Assembly (NCBI GenBank): GCA_916610825.1
Contig: OU744454.1
Coordinates: 1,718,501 to 1,782,500 of the forward strand
Length of the DNA stretch: 64,000 nucleotides
Origin: Haliclystus octoradiatus
Lineage: Eukaryota > Cnidaria > Staurozoa > Stauromedusae > Haliclystidae
Direction: 5' to 3'
A program made the translations under genes and the position numbers. Positions 1 to 12,300 of this stretch are shown here, one piece after another. The notes under the pieces are model-generated. The model ran no database searches. It was not told the origin of the DNA and worked only from the letters and a program-made list of their open reading frames with translations. Positions within the stretch are counted from its first letter, which is position 1. Each line of letters starts with the position of its first letter.

Positions 1-35
1 ATCAATTACATCTTTTCTATTGTGTTCTCATTTCA

Positions 36-225
36 AGGGGCAAAAATGGCCGGTGTCACCTTTATAATCACAAGCGTGTTGCCATTGCGATTGATGCTCG
101 TATTATTTTTCTGTGTCTGAAACAATGCTGTTGCTTTAAATTTTATGCCGTGACAGACATTGCAATATGCTAAGCTTGATTCGAAATTAAGTTCGTAGGG
201 AACGCCGGTCAATATTTCCCGTTAT
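36..225. mobile_element. possible related MITE at window start
   Basis: AAGGGGCAAAAATGGCCGGTG at 36 and GCCGGTCAATATTTCCCGTT near 205 resemble, in opposite orientation, the ends of the piggyBac-like MITE. No TTAA was seen and the interior is unrelated, so this is tentative. Confidence 0.3.
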
Positions 226-325
226 TGTTAGGCTAGGCTTACTACCAAATATTGAGCACTTTTTTATTTTGCTCTCCTTGGTTTAGTCAGTGTTCGAGTA
301 TCAAAATATTTGATTTTTGTCTCAG

Positions 326-3300
326 GCTGGTTGGAGGGAGAATCACAACACTTTTATAGAAGAATTAAAGAATTTGACTGCTGACGGTCTTTCTAATCTC
401 GGTCATGCGTTAAAAGAAACCTTTGATCTATTAAACATGCATCGACTTCAATCTGGTATCGATAATTATGGAATGGTAAGTTAACAATGATTAGACCTGT
501 GAAACATGCCCCTGACTCCACTTTACCAACAACTGCTCCATAAATTTAATGGCGCATTGCCGCACTCATTACACAAATCAGAATTAGGTGGTGATTGGTC
601 TACTTGCCAAGTTTATGAAATTATTGTTGGTGTCTTTGAAATGAGAAAAATGTCAACTATGAAAAAAGGTCTTGTTAAAAAAATCAAACACTTCATATGA
701 CGTGTCACATGAAAGTCTACTTAGATTATTGTAAGTTGTCTTTTAAATTGCAGAGGAATAGAGAGCTTTTTGAATAATTATTCAAGATATTTCTGAACAG
801 ATCCCAGCAGGGATTTTGTCTCCTCTTTTGGGATATAGAATCCCAGGATCCCCACTTTTGTTTGAATCTGTCATAGTAAGTGTTAATTAGATCATTATAT
901 CATAAAACTCAAAAATCAAACATTCTAGATTTCCGCTACTTCATGATCACCTTCTGGTGTGAAACTTGAAGTAGCGGAAATCTAGAATGTTTCATTTTTG
1001 ACTCTCATTTTATATAAATGCTCTGATTAATCTCATTGAGCACTATACCAATAACTGATGTGGAACAATCCCACTATTAATATTATTATTATTATATCAT
1101 AAAACTCAACCATAAATAATAAATGATTAGATAAAAATAATCAAATGAAATGAAATCAATTTAATATTCAAATAATTTGCCAAAAATCCCAAATAAATTA
1201 GCTATGTAGTCATTTTATTTTACTAATCTTTATTTTCCAAGGGTCGCAATCCGCATTATCTAGAACCAGCGATAGTCATAACTATTACTGATGGCGGAAA
1301 TCTTTCTAGTCTTAATGGCGTCAGCAACGAAGTGAGTTTTCATCAAAATTCAAATAAAATCACAGATATTTTAATAATGATAATCTTTATGATCAGATTT
1401 GTTTTTTATTTAATTTCAGCTTCATCTGCCAATGCAGAACTTACTACCGGGCAATGAACTGACTCAGGAGCCTTTTCGATGGGATCAACGTATGTTTAGT
1501 ATCATTTTAAGATTACCAGGTGCCAATGTTGGTATTGCAGACAAGATACCGACTGTTGTACAGGAAGAAATCGCTATTAACGCCATGTCAGAAGTTACAG
1601 GAGGTAAAGATCACATTTAATATCATTTTGTTTCTTTCTACGCAATTGTATTTTTTAAATTTGTTAAACCCTAAAATTTGTTTCTCATTTGATGTTAGGC
1701 AAGTCATACATCGTCAATACTCATAAGTCATTAATGCAAAGTTTAGAGTCCGTTGCGCAAAAGATTCAACGCGGTGTTGTCATCAATTTTGAAAATTATG
1801 GTCCCCCGCCTGATCCAATCCTCAATGGAGATGGTAAGTTTTATATAATGTTATTCAATCGTGTAACGTAAATTCATCTCTGATGTAAAGCGTCTGTTGT
1901 TGTAAAGGTCTTCATTGGAATCGGATTAAGCATTAGTAGTCTAATCTGCGAATGTCAGCAAAAGATGTCAATCCAAAATATTGGGATTTTGTGTTGAACC
2001 TGAAATAGAATTATAGCCTGTAACTGATGAAAATTAGTTATTTATTAGTTATTAGTTAATTGTTATGAAAATTAGGTGTAATTGGCTAAACAACTAAAAC
2101 ACGCAAAAAAGACAACACTTTTCGAGATTTCTTCAAGTTGGTGTTTGTACATTATTGACAAACATAACATTAGATTTTAAAGAAAGTTTTGAAAGACAGG
2201 CTGCATAATATTTGAACACAAATATATTTGAAATGTGTTTGAATAATTCGAGAAGCTAAGCGCAGCATTTTCAATCTTCAAATTATGTCAACTAAAGTAA
2301 ACAAACTAATGTGAGAATCCTGGTGAGAAAGAATGAATGTGAATGACTATTATTATTCAAGTAACAGTACCTTGGCAACAACAGAGCTTTATTTGGTCAA
2401 GGGAGTCTTTTGCTTATCCCTTACGAGAAAATAGTTTATATTACATTATTTGTTTCAAGATTTTTCTTCTGCGTTGATTAATCTTTCCTTACAGGGTCCG
2501 ACAAAAGTGGGGATCCTAGATAAAATGTTTCGAGGCCAGAAAATAAAATAAGGCCAGACAAAATTCAGAAGAAAATTGATGTTTTTAATGATTTATTAGT
2601 CAAACATCAACAAAAATATTCAGAAGAAAATGTTGAAATGCCTCTAGGATTCCAGAAGGCTGATCCTTTTGTCGGACCCTGTTTCCTTAATTGTCGTTTT
2701 TTCACCATGTTTTGTCAATGCAAATGATGACCTTAGAGACGGGCGGACTGATACTTTTTGATGTTTGTCTCTTTTACGACTGATGCACCTCTTACACAAT
2801 AAAAGTTATATTACTGCATACGTGATCACCTGATTTAGTTGCTGCTCTTTTTCAAACTCAAATTGCTGGTCACTATGTTATAAGAAACTGGTTCTTAATG
2901 ATATTTCTGTTATCGTCTAAAGTTCGCAATTTAACCCAAGAAACTCTTGAGTAACGGAAAAAGGCTTTGCCTCATCTTTGTCTCTTATTATGTAATGTTC
3001 TGCTTTAGCCGTTATTGAGCACTTTCACGTTATATGTGTATCTGAGTTTACAGTCACTTAATATTTCAATTTATTATTATGATATTTCTGTTATAATAAC
3101 ATTTTTTCATGTTGTGAAATAACTGTTTACATTTTTATTGTATAAACAGGCTCTAAAACCCCTATACTTGGAAATGGTCCAGATTGCAATTCACCTGTGA
3201 TGATCAATGATTTTGAGGTTAAAAAACCAAATGTTTTACTACCAAACGGTATCATATTGAATCATAATGATTCATTAGCACTTAACGAATCTCTATTCAA

Positions 3301-6300
3301 ACCAATCAAAACTGAAGGTATTGTTTCAAGGTAAGACCTTTTGCTTTCTGATTGGATTGATAATTTAATAAGCAACCACAATAAGGATATCCCTTGAATA
3401 GGCACGTTTAAGCATACATTAGAATAAAGCTAGGTAAAGTTTTCTACAAGGAAATATGAAAATATTGCCAGTAGAAGCTGATAATACTATTACTACTGCT
3501 AATAATAATTAATAAATTTTTGCTTATTAAATTCGTAACAAATGACAGCGATGAAAAACACGAGAAATTAAATTACAATTTAAAATCGTCCAAACACATA
3601 AAGTTTGAGTTTACAAAGGAAATTAAGATATACAAATATATGGAAATTGTTTCATTGTTTGATATGGTGATATTGTCTGTCAGATTCGGTATATTTTATC
3701 GCAATCATTTGTTACGAATAATAATAATAACAAATTATTATATTGTTGTGCCTCAAAATACAAGGACATTACCAAAACGTAGGTTAATAATATTACTGGT
3801 AAGAATAATGTTTGCGAAGCACGCATTGATCGATTTAATGTTTGATTTATTGTAGTGATAATGGACCTCCTAGTATTCCTTTAAGAGGAGAAGACCAAGC
3901 TGTACCTGTTTTGAAGCCGGAACCTGATCGTCTTACAGGGTCACCTGCTGTCAATACATCCGCATCAGCCTCTTGGCAGAGCACTCGTAGGATGATCTAT
4001 GTAAAGGCAAACCCAAAGAGTGCCGTTGGTCATTGGCCTATTCCGGAATCGTTTTGGTCTGACCCAAGCGCGCAATCACTGGTATGTTTTTATTGTCTGA
4101 TAAAATATTTTTCCTTTTTAGAATTTCCTTTGATATTATTTTTAGAATAAAATAAAAATAGACACCAACTTTGACATATGACAATGTTAGAGGTTCTATG
4201 TTTTAATATGTGTTTGCTATTATTTAATTCCAAGGCACCTCGCAACGCACAGCCAATAATCAAATTTAATTGCACAGATACCGAACCAATGGTGATAGAT
4301 AACTTACCGTTTGACAAGTATGAACTAGAGCCATCGCCACTTACTCAATTCATTTTGGAAAGGAAACAACCTACTCTCTGCTGGCAGGTTTGTAGTTGAT
4401 TATTAATATTCATTGTGATAATCAGGCCCGGATTTACACATTATGGGCTGTAGGCATTGGGCATTTTACCAAGAAGGGCTTCATCCACGTTTTTTATCAG
4501 TCAATTCACAAAGATGTAGGAAACGTCAGGGATTATTCCAGGATTTTTTCCTAAGTCCGTTTTTTTTTCCAAGATTCAGTTTAAAAGGGGAGAATATTTT
4601 GGGGGCAAAAGGGGCAACATATATTTTTGTTCCCTATCCTTTTTACACTACCAGTGATGCATTCATTTAGCACCATTTCTCACTTAATAATCCAATGGCG
4701 CACTTTTCAGTATAAAACAATTGGTATTGGTTATGTCATGAAGGTTTACCAAAAAAACTTCAATGGATTATTTACACACTATTTGCACAAATTACATACT
4801 AAAAAAACCATATATCGAAGTGCTTCCATTTCTAATTTCATAATCAAACAAACGGGAAAATTATAACTAATTAAAGGAAGAAGATAAATCCATATGAAAT
4901 GCGTGTTAACGATGCGAGTCGACAGTCAAAACGGTAATCGAATATTCGATTATTCACTATTCGATTTGAATCTAATATTATTAATCTAAATCTTCTGTTC
5001 TATTGTTATCGTCCAAGTAAACAATAGGAACACAGACAAAACATTGTCCACGACTGTAAGAAATGTGTTGAAAACATGACATTTAACTTGACTATCTTTA
5101 CATAAGATATTTCGAATAAATAAATACAACAGTTTCTTCGCTCAATTCGCTTTGACATAAGTTTCTAGAATTCACATGATTCAACGCGCTTCATGTTTCA
5201 TCACGTCTGTTCGATCAACTAATTGTCAAAGCAACAGAGTCTGAAATAGAACTAATGGCGCGTGACTTGAGGTTTTCTTTGTTATGGTAATTAGGGGAAG
5301 TCCCGCGAACCATTCAAACATGCAAGAGACGTCGCTGTAAAATATTTGTTGTGTGTTTATCTTGCATTTTACATGGGCAAAAAGAGCATTTGATTTTGAA
5401 GAAAAGCTTATTCAAGAAAGGTTGCTTAATATTTGGAAACAAAATATTTGAAACTAATTTAAACAATCGAACATTCATTTTACTATTCAAATAATCATGT
5501 TCAACAGTATTCCAATTCAAAATCTGAAATTGCATCAACATGTAAAATAAAAGTAATGTGGACGGTGTCGCCCTACCGAAGGCACCCGTACCACTCCTCT
5601 ATTTCTATGTCAACATGTAAATGAAAGTAAAACAAAAAGTTTAGTTAAAAAATTAATTTTCAAGATTGAGCTTCAAAACTCAATTGAAGATTCAGTTTCT
5701 GGGCCCGTTTTCCGGACCAAAAAAAATCCTGAAAAAAACCTGAACGTTATACTACGAAGTATGTACTATGTAACATTATTCGTGCTATCAGATATAATTG
5801 ATGTTGTACTTGCACAGTTATCGCAACATCTTAATTTTGCTCAAAGCTCTATTAATTAGCTACACTATATAGCAATTAATGTTTTGAATTTTGATTTCTA
5901 TTTTTCTTACTGAAAAAGAGCCTATGATAGCTTAGGCTGTAGACACGCCTATTGAGTCTGCCTTAGAAAAGCCCTGGTAATAATGTTCCTCAATTGTCAT
6001 TATTATTTTGTAATACTGTGATATTTTTCTAGACATATGTTTCTGGGAGCGGTCGCAATTCTGAACTTGGTGAACCATTTGGTTATTTAAAAGCAAGCAC
6101 AAATCTTCTGTCTGTGAATTTATTTGTTTTACCATACAACTATCCTGTGCTGTTACCGTTAATAGGTAAGATTCATTTTGAATTGTTGGGGTTTTACAGA
6201 TGTTTTCCAGCCTTTGGATTCATTTGTCTTGGTTCATCAAGAACTTCTTGTATTCCTGAAATTATACTCAAGTTTGAGATATGTGATTCTGTGATGTTAT

Positions 6301-9300
6301 CGATTAACTTTTTCCAAACATAATTAGAAAGTGTAGATTTGTTTATTATAAAATGTACAGTCTACATTGTTGTAAATAAGTGTAAATCAATAACATGCAC
6401 GTGTCTCGGAATCCAAGCCATGCTCGTTCGTTGTTGTTTCATTGTTTTTATACTTGATTATTTGATGTTTTTAGATGATCTCTTCAAAATCTATAAATTG
6501 AAACCACCACCAAAATGGAGGCACAGCTTTGAGCTGTATTTAGCTTCAATGCCAATGTATTATGCTGGGGTAAGTAATTTACTAAGTAAATGTCCATTTC
6601 GAAGGATTGTGCTAGCCTAACCCTAGATACACAAGGCCATGGGAGGATTAGCTCAGATGGCAGAGCAACCGAACTTCAGATCGGATCATATCTGATCGAC
6701 TGTGGTTCAAATCCCCTTAAGGTCAACTCAGCCTTGACTTTATCTGAAACATCAAATGAGTACCATCTGAGGATGGCGGATGGAATGGTCCAGAGGGAAT
6801 TGCATTGTGAGTAGCTGCGGCGCATCGTTGCTCATTGACAATCAAGACCTATCTGCCATGAAATCTGTTGAAATTGATCTGCAGTGTCGCGGCTGAGTTC
6901 AACAAAGAGCGTTTAAAATCATTGCTCTCAGCGAAAAAAGCCACTCATCTAGAAATAGAGGAGTGGTACGGATGCCTTCGGTAGGGCAACACCGTCTACA
7001 TTATTATTACACAAGGCCCACTATTTCGCTATTCTATAACTGGGCCTTGTAAAATTATTGAGAATGAAGTGATGAAACATTTGCTCTAATATTCACTTAT
7101 TCTACAAACAGAATAAAAGAGACTGATTACACACTCAAGTGTAATTTACATGCAGACGGTGTACGTACGCATTACAACCCCCTTTTCAATTCACAAAGAC
7201 GTTGCAAATATTTTCATAAATTAGGAATTATACCAATCACCATCTGATTAGAAAACGTCATACATGCTATTTGGTTCAGAATATTTCCATATTTTATTAA
7301 ACAATTGTTTGATCTTTTTTCATTGGGCAGTCGTCAGGTGGATCCTCGAAAGAATGACACACTGTACGTCAATCTCAAAAAATGGTATCTGATTATTGTA
7401 TTGTGTTTAAATCTATTCAATTTTTATTTCAGCCATTAAGAAATGCTCTTCATCGAATGGGAGCCACTGGAAATCTAATCCCTGAGCATATGGATGGCTC
7501 AATGAGTTTTAGCGTTGTTAATTATTTGAAAAAGGTTAAAGCACAGGTATGTCAATATTTAGTAGGTCATCTCTAGAATTAGGCCCTGCTATCAAATGTT
7601 ATTTCAATGTTACATAACGTTTTAAAATGACATTTTTAAATATATTTAGTTTCTGTTTTGATTAGACTTTAATGGAGTTACGAGAAGGAATCATTGAATA
7701 TTCTTTTTATGAAAATATGGGACAGAATCAAATTGTGGGTTATAAAGTTACGGCAAGGTTGAATGGAAGATGACTTTTTTACATCAGATAAGAGTATCGA
7801 ATGTATTTCAAACTGTCTGCTCCTTTAAATCTCAATTATTTACTGTAGTAAATTTTTGACCTATCTGCTACATAAATTAAAAATTACCTTCAATAAGCAA
7901 GTTTGTATTCCCTCATATCTATAGTTATCCAAGAAAATTTCAACATTGATTTTGCCTAGAAATATATTCAGATCTCGATACACTAAGAAATTTATCAATT
8001 GTACTCTATTGTCATTGTCTGAGCTATGCGATCCTATTCAATTTAGCCTTTAGATAATTGGATTCTAACTTCTTTTACAACTTACTGCTTTATAAAACCA
8101 ATTTATTATTAATTTTATCCTGATAATATCACTGCATCTGAAATAGTCCTATTATGATTTTGTGATAGGCTAAACTTGAAGCAGAGAGGCTTGTCAATAT
8201 GGTATTGAAGTGGAGTCATAAAGAGAAAACTACAATCAAACCATTTGTAATGTAAGTGCAAATACACTGCACCTAACACTCTTGAATCATAAAACCAAGT
8301 CAGACATGTAGTTTTTATCAATTTTATTAAATTTTACCTATAAATCAGGAAATATCAATTTTATTCTGAATTTGCTCTAGCCTTGATGCCATGATTTCAT
8401 TCTCCACCCTATCTACAAAACTTGATATAAAGTCTACACAATGATCTTTAATTTGTGTACATATAAAATTATCTAGCAGCGGTTTATTCAATTTATTTAA
8501 CAGAAGCTTCTGTGATAAACATTTGATAGAAAAAACAATTGATAATAACATATTTAATATTTTGCACAACATTTTAATCACAACTTGTGATCATTTTCAA
8601 GTGAACTAAACAATTTAATGAAAACCTGAACTTATTATACCTACAGTATTTTGAAAATTGAGTTTTAAGGCAAGGTTTAAATTGTCTGAGAAATGAGAAA
8701 CAAAGTCAGCATCAACACCAGGCCGGTTTTCAGAAGCAGAAATTTTGTAAAGGATTTACGCTATAGAGAACAAAAGCCTGAATCCTGCGTCAACAATGTG
8801 TTGTTTACAAGTTTCAGTGTGGTCTGTGCAATGCAGACTATGTCGGCTTTACTTGCCGTCACATTCACAAACGCATTCCAGAACACCAAACACATGCAAT
8901 TAGACATCATCTATTACAGCAACACAAACTAAAAACCTGTGATTATTCAAAATTGTTCACTGTTTAAAGGCACTGCTCGAATATAGGCGATCGCCTCATT
9001 CATGAGATGCTTTTCATTTGCAGGTTGAAACCTAAATTGAACACACTAAAAGACTCCATAAAATCAAAAGTCTTTTAGTAATGTATTTAATTTTTATAGA
9101 ATTTTATTGTTCTGCATCCATTGCTTTCACATTTTTTTTTAAGGTTCCCAAATAGGTGTAATAAGTTTAGGTTTTTCATTAAATTTTTTAGTTCACTTGA
9201 AAATGATCACAAGTCGTGATTGAAAGGTTGTGCAAAATGAAAAAATATAAAATATGTTATCACCAATTGTTTCTTCCATCAAAGGTTCATTCAATGTTAG

Positions 9301-12300
9301 ATATAGAATCAACTAGGGATATTGGTTGGTGTCAAGCCATAAAATGCACACTTACTCCAAACACACTAACCAACCACCCGAGTGAGAAAACTACCAGCTT
9401 ACCCAATTTGCAAAATAATGATGACTGTCTTATTTATCTGATTTATTCAGGGAACCAAATTCAATTGAAGATAGATTGAAAGATTACAGACAGCTTCTTT
9501 TACGGAGCAATTCAGGTTCATCACAAAGCAGAATAGATCAAATGAAAACATTTGGTGAAACAAGGTATGTAAATTTTAACCCTCAATTTTCAAATTTTGT
9601 GACTGTGAGCAAATTTACAAGAAGTACAAACAAGATAACTTAAATTTCCGCTTAGAGGACAAACTTATACAAGCATGCTCATTGTTTTAACTTCACATCA
9701 TTATCTATCTAACTTGTTTCTTGTATAGCCAAATAGAAAAAATAAAAAATATAACAATGGATCTTTTCAACATGGTTAGCCTTCAGGGTGTCAAAAGTTT
9801 TGATCTTCCGGGAACTGTGTTGTTCGATTGTAAACCTTCTGGGATTAAATTTATAATTCTTCATAGTTTTAAAGAACTTACTTTGGAGCAAGTCGCATGG
9901 ATTTCAAAACATAAAAAATATGGATTTCAAAACATAAAAAATATGAAATCCAAAAATAAAAAATATGAAATCCAAAAATAATAAATTTTGAATAAGAAAA
10001 TAATCATGATAAGATTGGAAACCTTTTAATTTTGTGATGGCCTTCCAGGTTCCCAGAATCCCGCACTTTGTGACAGCCTGTTACTTTACAGAATCCTAAA
10101 GCATTTTCAGCGTTTTCTTTAGAATGTTTTTTTGAGATATGGCCTATAAATTAGAAAAGTACCAATTTTCTTTTGAATATTCTCGATCCATCTCAGATGC
10201 AAGAATCCCCACTTTTGTCTGTCATTGAATCTTTTAGCATAATCGTTATTTTGATTTACATTTTTCGAAACATTCTGACATGATTGTTTTCTCTTGGTAC
10301 TTCATCTAGTTTAAATAGTTCAAATATTTTTGTTTACAGTGAAACTTCAGAATCAACCCTTTCACATCGTGGATTGCCTTTATTTCAAGAGGTATGAATA
10401 GAAATCATTCTCAATAATTTCAGCGACCGCTGCGAGCACAAGTTGAATTTATGCTTGGCATAATTCAACCGTCTCGCTTTGAAACAATTGTTATACGCAG
10501 GCCTAACTTGTAATAAATTTCATGTCAACAATGTACATTGTGTTATAACAATGAGCGTGCACGTGATCCTAAATGCGTAGTGCCTGCCGGTCATTATTGC
10601 TCCTTTAAAATATCTCAACTGTCCTACGGGTGTTGGCAAAGTGAAAACTCATTTAGCAAGGCTTAACCGACATTAGGTACATAATGCAACAGTCTATAGT
10701 ACAGAAATACTTTTTTGCCACACATGAATCAATTCTGATAAAGTGGTCACTCTCGCAATTTTGTAAATTTAGTATTTTCTATTGAATTGAATCAACCCTG
10801 CATATAACTCTAATAGCCACTTTTCCTACATCTCATAGCTGGCCAGTGCCGGATTAATATTATCAGTGGCGTTATTGTAAATGTATTAGGCTGTTATATA
10901 CAGGTTTCAATGTATTCTAAAGCCTCATTATCATGATGAAAATTGAATATTTCAGGTTATCAAAGTTGAAAGTTATAAGAATGTGTTTGACATTCCACGT
11001 CAAGGCATTGTTGATCATCTCAGCCGGATGCGAGTTAATTTTTATAGAGTTGCACCATCAAGTACTAATATGCAGAATGAAGGTAAATTTCTGTAGAGTG
11101 TTGGACATCAACTTTAGTCGAGACTCAATATTTTTGGTAGAATGCTCATAAAAATGGGCTAAAAGTATCTATCATACCTATTGTAAAGTTCATAGTAACG
11201 ATAATACCGTTTTGCGTCAATCCACTGGGTTATTAATTGTTAATAACTATGGTTTTACAACGAAATTGATTCGATCAAACACAATCGATCTTAGAATTCG
11301 AACTTGACATCACACACAAGAATTTTCAATTTGATCAGGAGTTTCAAAAACATTTGATGAGCAAAAAAGTAAATATTTATAAAATTTATGATAGTTATGT
11401 AATCTATAATACAAAGCAATTGGCACAATTGCTTCAACCATTACATTTGAATTGAATTTTTTACTGTGAATGTTAATTATTTAGCGACTGTATCATATGC
11501 AAAATCATTGCTCTGAATCAATAATATTTACTATTGTTTATTATTCATTAGAAATTATTTTAATAAGAAGTATTGATTATATTTGTACTTCCAGTGTCCG
11601 ACAAAAGGTTTAGCCTTCCGGAATCTTGAAAAATGTTGCCTATTTTCTTCTGAATTTTTTGTTGAGGTTTGGTTTATAAATCAGAAAATTATCAATTTTC
11701 TTCTGAATTTGCTCTAGCCTTCCGGGATCTAGAATCCCAGGATCCCCACTTTTGTCGGACCCTGTGTACTTCAATGCTTCTCAATCACATATGCATAACA
11801 TAACCGTATAATATTATCTTCAATGCTTCTCAATCACATATGCATAACATAACGGTATGATATTATCTTCAATGCTTCTCAATCACATATGCATAACATA
11901 ACCGTATGATATTATCTTCAATGCTTCTCAATCACATATGCATAACATAACCGTATGATATTATCTTCAATGCTTCTCAATCACATATGCATAACATAAC
12001 CGTATGATATTATCTTCAATGCTTCTCAATCACATATGCATAACATAACCGTATGATATTATCTTCAATGCTTCTCAATCACATATGCATAACATAACCG
12101 TATGATATTATTATTATTTTTTTAGATTTGAAGCATTCTGTTTCAATCGCACAAATGGGGAATTACCAGGAACATCTCAGAGTTTTTGTACCGTTGCGGG
12201 ATGTTGATCCTGGGCAAGCTAGATTACATGCGTTTGGGAACCCTTTTAGATTACGTCGCGATGTAAGTATCACTCTTTGTTGGGCTATGAGAGTACCAGC

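Noticed and set aside
6590-6814. Possible tRNA gene near 6640 (box A and box B present)
   Set aside because: The cloverleaf is imperfect, there is no terminator after the acceptor stem, and the sequence continues into a repeated SINE body with a target duplication.
8169-8201. Shorter version of an INTS6 exon using the GTATTG donor at 8202
   Set aside because: That phase does not fit the next exon; the GTAAGT donor at 8252 gives phase 2 and restores the frame at 9451.
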